NCBI GenBank assembly: GCA_024224995.1
Contig: JAAENB010000026.1
Location: 1 to 7,997, forward strand
Length of the DNA stretch: 7,997 nucleotides
Direction of reading: 5' to 3'
DNA from: a bacterium
Lineage (GTDB): Bacteria > Spirochaetota > UBA4802 > UBA5550
Below are positions 1 to 6,052 of the stretch, piece after piece (position 1 is the stretch's first letter; each line of letters starts with the position of its first letter). Position numbers and translations under genes: made by a program. A model generated the notes under the pieces. The model was not told the DNA's origin. It worked only from the letters and a program-made list of their open reading frames with translations, and searched no databases.

Positions 1-1
1 G

Positions 2-214
2 CTTTCGGTTTTATTTTTGCTGCTGTTCCCTTTCAGAGAGGGGAACCTGTGGGCTCGCGTTATTGTGGGGGGAGTTCTTCTGTTTTTCCTGGCCGCCATG
101 CTGTTTATTGTATTTACTGTTCGCTCTTCCACGCCAGGCAATCCGCCCTTTGAGCCCTTTGCCGTGCTGAGTGTATTGGGAGTCAGCGCTTGTATTCTTT
201 CATGCTTTAAATAG
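2..214 (+). CDS. C-terminal end of a small integral membrane protein (5' truncated by window edge)
   Basis: The reading frame is open from the first bases of the window to the TAG at 212-214, so this is most likely the tail of a longer gene. A TTG at 17 could serve as a start but has no room for a visible ribosome binding site. The 70 visible residues hold a hydrophobic stretch at the edge, a charged turn (FREGNLWARV), a long hydrophobic helix (GGVLLFFLAAMLFIVFTV), a polar Pro/Gly loop (SSTPGNPP) and a last hydrophobic segment ending in SCFK. The basic Asn-Trp-Ala-Arg-type turn before a helix is often seen in small multi-helix membrane proteins of unknown function. No specific family is recognised. 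The bases here are richer in G+C than the following genes. Confidence in coding is good; function is unknown. Confidence 0.6.
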   Translation, partial: LSVLFLLLFPFREGNLWARVIVGGVLLFFLAAMLFIVFTVRSSTPGNPPFEPFAVLSVLGVSACILSCFK

Positions 215-225
215 TAGAATAGAGC

Positions 226-248
226 AGCCCCGGCCACGAGCCGGGGCT
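226..248 (+). terminator. GC-rich hairpin, probable terminator of the 5' gene
   Basis: A perfect 9-bp stem (AGCCCCGGC at 226-234, GCCGGGGCT at 240-248) with a CACGA loop starts 11 bp after the stop codon at 214. It is followed by AT-rich sequence (TATAAAAATTTT) and not by a clean T-run, so it is a somewhat atypical intrinsic terminator. Its place between one gene end and the next promoter supports the role. Confidence 0.55.
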
Positions 249-257
249 TATAAAAAT

Positions 258-303
258 TTTATATAAAAAACAATTTGACATATAATAATTTTAGTGTGAT
301 ATA
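258..303 (+). promoter_or_regulatory. Promoter-like block before the two-gene unit at 312-1138
   Basis: Two overlapping sigma70-like readings exist. A perfect TATAAT (281-286) sits 17 bp after TTTATA (258-263), which would give a leader of about 20 nt. Alternatively, a perfect TTGACA (275-280) sits 17 bp before GATATA (298-303), which would put transcription start almost at the ATG at 312. No good Shine-Dalgarno is present; AAAAAGAA just before the ATG is the only purine-rich stretch. Confidence 0.5.
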
Positions 304-311
304 AAAAGAAT

Positions 312-770
312 ATGAAAAGAATAGAAATTGAAAATCCGCACAACATAAAAATTGAATACTATACTCTGGATGCGGATGCGGATGATATTGACACATTGAT
401 TATTGCATGCAAAGGCATTTGCGGGTCAGGGAGCGATTCAAATGAAGACGCGCAATACATATACGCAATGGGAGAAGCTGGTGTGTGTTTCTTTGAACCC
501 TCGATGGTAATATTGGATTTTAGTGAGCTTGAATATCACTGGGGCGACAGGATGGATATTCCATTTAATATAGGCGCGTCAATATTTTACGATGAAGAGG
601 CTCCATTTGCCCTTGTTGTTGGTCCAAAATGCAAAGACGCAATAGATACCTTAATTGCCGATACTCATGAACCGGCAGATCCATTAGAAAATGAATGGGT
701 ATTTGATACTATTGAGGAAGCCGTAAAATTCGTTAGAGATCAATATGACAACATCAGGAGAGCCAAATGA
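312..770 (+). CDS. Hypothetical acidic cytoplasmic protein, possibly STAS/SpoIIAA-like fold
   Basis: This 152-aa protein has no signal peptide or membrane segment and is strongly acidic, including an LDADADD stretch near residues 19-25. I do not recognise its family with confidence. The order of segments is a strand ending in VILDFSELEYHWGD (around residues 66-79), then a strand-helix ALVVGPKCKDAIDTL (around 99-113), then FDTIEEAVKFV near the C-terminus. That resembles STAS or SpoIIAA-like domains, where a hydrophobic strand ends in Asp and the last helix follows an F-D/P-x-x-E-E-A pattern. A crotonase-like fragment is another possibility. The gene overlaps the following lipoprotein gene by ATGA (767-770), so the two are probably translated together and may work as a pair. 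Function should be left open. Confidence 0.85.
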   Translation: MKRIEIENPHNIKIEYYTLDADADDIDTLIIACKGICGSGSDSNEDAQYIYAMGEAGVCFFEPSMVILDFSELEYHWGDRMDIPFNIGASIFYDEEAPFALVVGPKCKDAIDTLIADTHEPADPLENEWVFDTIEEAVKFVRDQYDNIRRAK

Positions 771-1138
771 AACAATTTAACTTTGTTGTTATTCTTATCA
801 TTATTATTTTTTTATCATTAATCATATCCTGTCAAAAGAGTTACCCCAGAGGAATTACACAGGTAACCATTAAAAGCAAGAGCTTTGATTGGGTGAAGGA
901 GCTCTCCAGGGAAGAAATAGTTTACCTGGAAAAAGCTTTTCCAACTTTTCAAAAAATTAACCTGCCACCGGACTATCAGTGGTCCTATAGTATTAATATC
1001 AAATCAAAAAAATCCGGCGGATCATGGTTATACAATAAAAAAGGATACATCGCCAGGTTAAACTATTCTCTCAAACCATCTTATAAAATTCCCAATCCCG
1101 AGGAATTCAACAAGAAATTGTTTGAAGATAATAAATAA
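767..1138 (+). CDS. Small predicted lipoprotein of unknown function
   Basis: The product has 123 aa. An Ile-rich hydrophobic leader (residues 6-20) ends in IISC, a lipobox with the lipid-carrying Cys at residue 22, so the mature protein of about 102 residues should be anchored to a membrane on the periplasmic or outer side. The mature part is rich in Lys, Tyr, Trp and Ser. It contains WSYSINIK, then GGSWLYNKKGYIARL, and ends with a PSYKIPNPEEFNKKLF segment. This pattern (Trp-rich strand, 'WLYN..GYI', then 'P.Y.I.....FN..L') recalls small secreted hypothetical proteins I have seen in proteobacteria, but I cannot name a family. The start overlaps the previous stop, which indicates translational coupling. 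The gene is markedly AT-rich compared with its surroundings. A role such as an immunity-type protein is conceivable but unsupported. Confidence 0.85.
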   Translation: MKQFNFVVILIIIIFLSLIISCQKSYPRGITQVTIKSKSFDWVKELSREEIVYLEKAFPTFQKINLPPDYQWSYSINIKSKKSGGSWLYNKKGYIARLNYSLKPSYKIPNPEEFNKKLFEDNK

Positions 1139-1166
1139 ATTCTATTTTAAAAATCCATATGCCGCA

Positions 1167-1183
1167 AAGAGCCCGGGGCTCTT
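1167..1183 (+). terminator. Short hairpin after the lipoprotein gene, weak terminator candidate
   Basis: AAGAGCC (1167-1173) pairs with GGCTCTT (1177-1183) around a CGG loop, 28 bp after the stop at 1138. It is a perfect but short stem and lacks a T-run downstream, so termination is uncertain. On the minus strand it is followed by only three T residues. Confidence 0.3.
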
Positions 1184-1211
1184 CCTATCCAAAATACTAT
1201 GCGCTCTCATT

Positions 1212-1227
1212 AAGTAAGCACTCACTT
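1212..1227. promoter_or_regulatory. Imperfect palindrome resembling a TetR-family operator
   Basis: AAGTAAGCACTCACTT reads nearly the same on both strands (12 of 16 positions symmetric). Sites of this AGTnAGnnCTnACT type are typical of TetR-family repressors. It lies about 70 bp upstream of the -35 box of the kinase promoter. No TetR gene is in the window, so the link is only by resemblance. Confidence 0.25.
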
Positions 1228-1299
1228 GATCTGAACACAGGAATTGATCTTAACAAAACCATCCTCCCCTAAGTGCAGTCACATAAAAAAACAATTAAT

Positions 1300-1328
1300 T
1301 TGACAATGCACAATTTTTGTTATATGAT
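1300..1328 (+). promoter_or_regulatory. Strong sigma70-type promoter for the hybrid sensor kinase gene
   Basis: TTGACA (1300-1305) and TATGAT (1323-1328) are separated by 17 bp, which is consensus at 11 of 12 positions with ideal spacing. Transcription would start near 1335, leaving a leader of about 40 nt that contains TTAGAGG (1361-1367) ten bases before the ATG at 1378. Because it sits inside the longest ORF, it also argues against the GTG start at 1273. Confidence 0.75.
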
Positions 1329-1377
1329 TGTAATAATTTATTTATTACTCAACTCAGACGTTAGAGGCAAATGTATC

Positions 1378-4300
1378 ATGAGGAAAATAATATTTATAAT
1401 ATTTGTTTTACTCTTTAGCGTAGTTTTTTTCTTTCTTCCCGGTATATCAGCAGAAAATATGACCATTTCTATAGATAAAAAAACAGGGGGGAACGGCCGG
1501 GGACAACAGAAGGTTATTCTCACAAAAGACAGTAACAGGTATAACCCGGGGCTCATGACAGAGTTTCTTGAAGATAAGGACGGAACTATACCCTTTGATG
1601 ATATTCTTTCCGGGAAATATTCCGGACAATTCATAAGAAACACCGAATCAAACCTCAATTTCGGATTTACACAATCCGCATACTGGATCGCTTTTGCCGT
1701 TAAAAACCACAATTCCGGTAATTCTAACTGGCACCTTGAAGTGGGCTATCCTCATCTTGATGATATCACCCTGTATTATCCCGGCAGGGACGGAACATAT
1801 AAAACCAAGACCGGTTCGGACAAACGGCCTTTTAAAGAAAGGGAAATTCTGTACAGAAATTTTATATTTAAATTAAATATTGAACAGGGAAAAGAATCCA
1901 TATTTTTTCTCAGGATACAGACCGAAAGCTCTTTCCAGGTTCCCCTTACCCTGTGGGAACCTGGCGCTTTTATTGAGTCCGCGAATGATGAACTATTTGG
2001 ATTCGGGATTTTTTATGGGATCATGCTGGTAATGATCCTCTATAACTGTTTCATTTTTTTTGGTACCCGGGATAAAATTTATATCTACTATGCCTTGTTT
2101 ATCAGTACCAGCATGCTGGGGCAGATGTCCCTTAACGGGCTCGCTTTTAAATATATCTGGTTTGACTGGCCGGGGATCATGAATGAAACTACACTGATAT
2201 CTTTATCCATCAGTGCTTCCTTTATGGGAATTTTCTGCAGAAAATATCTCAACACGAAAAAAAACCTGCCGGTAATAGATAAAATTTTTATAATTCTCAT
2301 CGCCGCTTCTCTTGGAGGAGGGCTCTCATCATTTCTTGTTCCCTATTACATCAGTGCCTGGCTAACGGTCTTGATGGGCATAATACCGGCATTTGTCGCA
2401 TTAATTGCCGGTATTGTTTCATTAAAAAAAGGAATTCCAGCCGCGCGACTTTTTATGCCCGCGTGGTTTTTGCTGCTCATGGGAATAATTCTCCTTAGCC
2501 TGACCACTTATGGCTTGCTGCCCCGCACGTTTGTTACCATATACACTGTACCGTTCGGATTCGCGGCTGAGGTGATTCTTCTTTCTCTTGGACTGGCGGA
2601 GCGTATAAACCATATGCGTAAAGAACGATATATTGCCCGGGAGTTAGCGCTGAGTTCACAGAAAAAAATGGTTGAGCAGCTCAGGGAGAATGAAAAACTG
2701 AAGGATGAGATGAATAAAGGTCTTGAAGAAAAGGTACAACAGAGAACAGAAGAACTTGAATCAGCAACTGAAAAATTGATGCTGACCGGCTATGACCTGG
2801 CCCAGGCAAACGAAAAACTCAAGGAAATGGATAAGCTAAAAAGCAACTTCTTCGCGAATATATCTCACGAGATCAGAACTCCCCTCACCTTAATGCTTTC
2901 GCCAATTGAATCCGTAATACAGGAAGAGTATGGCAAAGAAATAGACAAAGGATTTTTCCGTAATTTGCGGAGGAACGGGATACACCTTCTTCACCTGATA
3001 AACAATTTACTCGATTTTTCAAAAATTGAAGAGGGGAGAATGCATATGAAGGTCAAAGAGTTGAATATAATTAAAGTATTAAAAAGCTATATAACTTTTG
3101 TCCGGTCCTCAACAGAAATAAAAGGGGTTGATCTCACGTTCAAGACTCAAGCAGATTCATTAAAATTGTGTGTTGATATGGAAAAATTCGACAAGATCTG
3201 CATGAATCTTTTCTCCAATGCCTTGAAATTCACTGACACAGGGGGAATGATTGAGATTCGCGCAAAAGAAGATTCCGAAAACTGCTACCTGGCGATTGAA
3301 GACACAGGAGTGGGAATCCCTCCCGGTATGACTAATTCCATATTCGACAGGTTCAGACAGGTGGACACCGGTATGAACCGTAAATATGAAGGCACGGGAA
3401 TAGGATTATCGCTGGCAAAAGAATATATTGAACTGCACGGAGGCACAATAACAGTAAAAAGTAAATATATTAAAGATTACCCGGAAGATCATGGGACAAT
3501 ATTTACCCTTACGCTTCCAAAGGGTAAGGCGCACTTTGAGGGTAACGACAGGGTAGAATTTATCACAGAGAGTGAATTGAGCAAATTGACAGCGGACAGT
3601 AAAAGGTTTGAGCGGGTATGGGAAAAGTTTAATTTTTCAAGTAATGGAGAGGGAATGGAACCGGGTAACGAAAATGCCGGCGTTACGGAAAATAACTCAG
3701 AAAATAACTACGATAAAGAAACAGTGCTGATCGTTGAAGATAATCCTGATATGATCGATTTTTTGGTTAACCTGCTCGGGAAAGAATACAATACCGCCAG
3801 CGCGTCTAATGGTAAAGAGGCGCTGGAAATGATGAACTCCCGGAGCACGGGGTATGACCTGGTATTGGCCGACGTGATGATGCCGGAGATGGATGGCTAT
3901 GAATTAACAAAAGCCATACGGTCCGATGAAAAATTTCTGGGAATACCGGTAATTCTCCTTACGGCGCGGACTGATGATTTAATGAAGGTTGAAGGCTTTA
4001 AAATGGGAGCAACGGATTATATAACAAAGCCGTTCAATCCCGGAGAGCTTCTGTTGCGCATAAGATCCCAGATGGAATTAAAACGGCTCCGTGACAGGCT
4101 CCTCAGTACCAATAAGCAGCTCTACGCAAAGCTGGAAAAATCATTTTCCAGGGGAAAGGGGCCCTTATTGCCGCAAACCGAAGAAAAGATAGAGAAAGTA
4201 ATCGATTTTATAAAAGAGAACTATGTAGCTGACATTTCACGGGAAGGACTTGCGGCTGCGGTCGATTTGAGCCCTGATCATCTTGGCAGGATATTCAAAA

Positions 4301-4497
4301 AACACACCGGGAAAAAAATCAGCGAATATATAAATGAACTCAGGATAAAAGACGCGGCCGATAAATTAAGGCATACAGATAAAGCTATTGTTTCTATAGC
4401 CCATGAAACCGGTTTTGAATGTTTACGAACCTTTAACAGGTCATTTCAAAAAATTATGGGAACTGCTCCTTCAGACTTCAGACTTCAGAAAGAATGA
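1378..4497 (+). CDS. 7TMR-DISM hybrid sensor histidine kinase / response regulator with AraC-type DNA-binding domain
   Basis: This single chain of 1039 aa carries a complete phosphorelay. In order it has a signal peptide (1-25, cut after GISA); a periplasmic DISMED2-like sensor (about 60-195, a fold thought to bind carbohydrates or other small ligands); seven membrane helices (about 206-408); and a coiled coil (about 419-490). These are followed by HisKA with His497 in ISHEIRTP; HATPase with Asn614 (N box), Asp642 (DTGVGIP) and G672-G676 (GTGIG); a receiver with acidic pair E787/D788, phospho-acceptor Asp832, Thr862 and Lys884; and an AraC/XylS double HTH (about 941-1035). All key residues are present, so it should be active. 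The longest ORF begins at GTG 1273, but that would put the promoter inside the gene and bury the signal peptide; ATG 1378 has an AGAGG site and starts directly at MRKIIF. Known relatives usually regulate neighbouring genes, here probably the secreted pair downstream. A 7-bp tandem repeat shapes its last codons. Confidence 0.95.
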   Translation: MRKIIFIIFVLLFSVVFFFLPGISAENMTISIDKKTGGNGRGQQKVILTKDSNRYNPGLMTEFLEDKDGTIPFDDILSGKYSGQFIRNTESNLNFGFTQSAYWIAFAVKNHNSGNSNWHLEVGYPHLDDITLYYPGRDGTYKTKTGSDKRPFKEREILYRNFIFKLNIEQGKESIFFLRIQTESSFQVPLTLWEPGAFIESANDELFGFGIFYGIMLVMILYNCFIFFGTRDKIYIYYALFISTSMLGQMSLNGLAFKYIWFDWPGIMNETTLISLSISASFMGIFCRKYLNTKKNLPVIDKIFIILIAASLGGGLSSFLVPYYISAWLTVLMGIIPAFVALIAGIVSLKKGIPAARLFMPAWFLLLMGIILLSLTTYGLLPRTFVTIYTVPFGFAAEVILLSLGLAERINHMRKERYIARELALSSQKKMVEQLRENEKLKDEMNKGLEEKVQQRTEELESATEKLMLTGYDLAQANEKLKEMDKLKSNFFANISHEIRTPLTLMLSPIESVIQEEYGKEIDKGFFRNLRRNGIHLLHLINNLLDFSKIEEGRMHMKVKELNIIKVLKSYITFVRSSTEIKGVDLTFKTQADSLKLCVDMEKFDKICMNLFSNALKFTDTGGMIEIRAKEDSENCYLAIEDTGVGIPPGMTNSIFDRFRQVDTGMNRKYEGTGIGLSLAKEYIELHGGTITVKSKYIKDYPEDHGTIFTLTLPKGKAHFEGNDRVEFITESELSKLTADSKRFERVWEKFNFSSNGEGMEPGNENAGVTENNSENNYDKETVLIVEDNPDMIDFLVNLLGKEYNTASASNGKEALEMMNSRSTGYDLVLADVMMPEMDGYELTKAIRSDEKFLGIPVILLTARTDDLMKVEGFKMGATDYITKPFNPGELLLRIRSQMELKRLRDRLLSTNKQLYAKLEKSFSRGKGPLLPQTEEKIEKVIDFIKENYVADISREGLAAAVDLSPDHLGRIFKKHTGKKISEYINELRIKDAADKLRHTDKAIVSIAHETGFECLRTFNRSFQKIMGTAPSDFRLQKE
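4469..4489 (+). repeat. Three perfect tandem copies of a 7-bp unit at the 3' end of the kinase gene
   Basis: CTTCAGA is repeated at 4469-4475, 4476-4482 and 4483-4489. It encodes the end of the conserved AraC C-terminus (PSDFR) and the tail LQKE. Because the unit is not a multiple of three, gain or loss of one copy would change the reading frame of the tail. Confidence 0.85.
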
Positions 4498-4543
4498 ATC
4501 TATTTCATCAGGGAAAAAGTAATATTCAATATTTCGTTGATGT

Positions 4544-4561
4544 GTATTAAAAATTTAATAC
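4544..4561. promoter_or_regulatory. Perfect 18-bp AT-rich palindrome, operator candidate
   Basis: GTATTAAA (4544-4551) and TTTAATAC (4554-4561) are exact inverted copies around AA. It lies 47 bp after the kinase stop and about 200 bp before the start of the secreted-protein pair. It could be a protein-binding site or a weak hairpin; there is no T-run to make it a standard terminator. AraC-type proteins more often bind direct repeats, so the binder is unknown. Confidence 0.35.
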
Positions 4562-4600
4562 TGGACACTTCCGGCTGTCGCATGGATTGTCCGGGAAAAA

Positions 4601-4777
4601 ATGACCTCTGATATTGACGCCGGGCAAATTAATCCTTACATTGCAAACAAGGAAAATGAACTACTCCGCAGCAAGCTGACGGGGTATCACAATTCTGAAA
4701 ACAATTTAAACGAAGCAAAGCTTCCGGGAATTAAATCCCAAAAAATTAACTCAAAGGACGGTATCTATGTATTATAG
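4601..4777 (+). CDS. Possible small ORF (58 codons) overlapping the next start; may be a gene remnant
   Basis: From ATG 4601 the frame stays open to TAG 4775-4777 and encodes a polar, Asn/Lys/Glu-rich 58-residue peptide, with no signal peptide or Cys. A GGGAAAAA stretch lies directly before the ATG, which is a poor ribosome site. The frame is also open upstream back to 4559. The segment ANKENELLRSKL looks like a short coiled coil of the kind found near the N-terminus of some transposases, so a decayed mobile-element fragment is one reading. Another is a leader ORF coupling translation into the gene at 4767, which it overlaps by 11 bp. Chance openness of this short stretch cannot be excluded. 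Confidence 0.25.
   Translation: MTSDIDAGQINPYIANKENELLRSKLTGYHNSENNLNEAKLPGIKSQKINSKDGIYVL
4614..4642 (+). promoter_or_regulatory. Possible promoter for the secreted paralog pair
   Basis: TTGACG (4614-4619) is followed after 17 bp by TACATT (4637-4642), matching consensus at five and four of six positions. A start near 4650 would leave a leader of about 115 nt before the ATG at 4767. The moderate -10 would suit an activator-dependent promoter, but the match is not strong enough to be sure. Confidence 0.3.
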
Positions 4778-6038
4778 CAGAAAAAAATTTCCGAAAGGAA
4801 TAAAGACGAAAATAAAACAATTCAAGCGAAGTATGCAAACTATGTCAGTTCTCGCATTTATCCTGCTTGCCGGGAGTGTGAACGGCTATTCTGCAACTTC
4901 AGTGGACTACTCAAGCCAGGCGAGTCAATGCTTTGACGTGCTCCTGGAGAGACTCGATATCGATGCGAACATGGAAAGCAATGTTGACTTGTTTAACGAC
5001 ATATTGCGTAATGACATGTTCCTGGATGATTTCCAGCCTGTTCAAGAATTACTGAGTGATGAACTCGCCGATGAAACATCCTTAAGCCCCATGATTGAGC
5101 GTATCCGCAACGGGATCGTTAACAGGCATGCCCCTATTGGAGAGGGTCTGTGCGCACTTATTGAAGAAGATATCATCCCTTTCGATAAAAAAAATGATCA
5201 AATCATCAATCGAATGGTCCATCATATGTTCCTGCTCGACAAAATCGTACGGGAAATGGCTGATGACCCGGATTTCATGATCGATATCCTGGCGCACATG
5301 GACGACAGGAGAAGAGAAGCCGGGGTCAGTGACAATCCACTGAAATCAGTATATGATATTTACAGGTTGACCGGAGGAATCTTTGAGCCAGTCAAAACCA
5401 AAACCATTGATTGGGCTCTCAGTGACTTTGTGAAATTTCGTACTGAGGGAGAAATATCAGAGAAGGATTCGAATTCCCGACGCCGGGGAGTAATCATAAA
5501 CGTGATGGAAGTTGTTACTGTTGATAATCTGTATGGTTTTGAAGACAACGCACTCACAGGCAGAGCTCTAGCCATAAATCCACCTGAGCGTCTCATAGTC
5601 ACAGGCGACAACAACGCTATAGAATACGTGGTGAATGAAGACTGGATGGAGGTATACCAGGCATGGATGGTGACCTTTTTAACGGGAAATGTGCCAAATC
5701 TTCATCTCCTGTACCCCAAAATGCTCATCCCGGAAGTCATTGATGTAAATCATCATGAATACTTGTTCAACCGTGTTCTCGCCCTTGGACTCACTATAGA
5801 CTTCATTCTCCTGGCCCAGGCAGACGGCAGACCCGATCTTGAGATGCCAGGTGGAAAAGAGATTTCACAAAGAATGGGTGAGGTAAACGTAAAGTACGCA
5901 AGAGAGTATGTCAACAAACACAACAGCTCCGGGCTGCTGGACTCCATCTTTCAACTTCAATCCTTGTTGCGCGAATGTGTAAGAGAACTGGAAGACCATT
6001 TTGATAAGAGTAGCTTTTTAGATAGAATAAGGAACTAA
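4767..6038 (+). CDS. Secreted protein of unknown function, paralog 1 of a tandem pair
   Basis: The 423-aa product starts with a long basic N-terminal stretch (residues 1-24, with RKKFPKGIKTK), a hydrophobic core (about 27-38) and a probable cut near NGYSA (43), so it is likely exported through Sec. The ATG has a good AAAGGA site eight bases upstream (4753-4758). The mature part is acidic, mostly helix-like, with no recognisable catalytic motif or domain. It aligns to the gene that follows in two places: the leader, and a C-terminal block near residues 314-355 (KMLIPEV, then EYLFNR, then LLAQADG). A WMEVYQAW segment just before that block also has a counterpart. The mature region holds three well-spaced Cys (in SQCFD, GLCAL and RECVR) that do not form an obvious motif. 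It is the first gene of a two-gene unit downstream of the AraC-type sensor regulator, which probably controls it. Confidence 0.92.
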   Translation: MYYSRKKFPKGIKTKIKQFKRSMQTMSVLAFILLAGSVNGYSATSVDYSSQASQCFDVLLERLDIDANMESNVDLFNDILRNDMFLDDFQPVQELLSDELADETSLSPMIERIRNGIVNRHAPIGEGLCALIEEDIIPFDKKNDQIINRMVHHMFLLDKIVREMADDPDFMIDILAHMDDRRREAGVSDNPLKSVYDIYRLTGGIFEPVKTKTIDWALSDFVKFRTEGEISEKDSNSRRRGVIINVMEVVTVDNLYGFEDNALTGRALAINPPERLIVTGDNNAIEYVVNEDWMEVYQAWMVTFLTGNVPNLHLLYPKMLIPEVIDVNHHEYLFNRVLALGLTIDFILLAQADGRPDLEMPGGKEISQRMGEVNVKYAREYVNKHNSSGLLDSIFQLQSLLRECVRELEDHFDKSSFLDRIRN

Positions 6039-6052
6039 AAAGAAGAAATATT

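Noticed and set aside
1159..1272. A 37-codon ORF from ATG 1159 in the gap before the kinase
   Set aside because: It has no ribosome site, covers the hairpin and palindrome, and shows no protein-like features.
1273..1377. N-terminal extension of the sensor kinase from GTG 1273 (35 extra residues)
   Set aside because: It would hold the near-consensus promoter and lacks a ribosome site, and it would bury the clear signal peptide that begins at ATG 1378.
1338..1712. Minus-strand ORF of 124 codons over the kinase 5' end
   Set aside because: It is a shadow of the kinase gene with no domain features, and the plus-strand reading is certain.
4511..4600. Two copies of GGGAAAAA (4511-4518 and 4593-4600) as direct-repeat binding sites
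   Set aside because: They are short, AT-biased and 82 bp apart, so this is too likely by chance; AraC-type sites are usually longer and closer together.
5360..5614. Minus-strand ORF of 84 codons inside the first secreted paralog
   Set aside because: It is antisense to a gene with paralog support, and no ribosome site or domain is seen.
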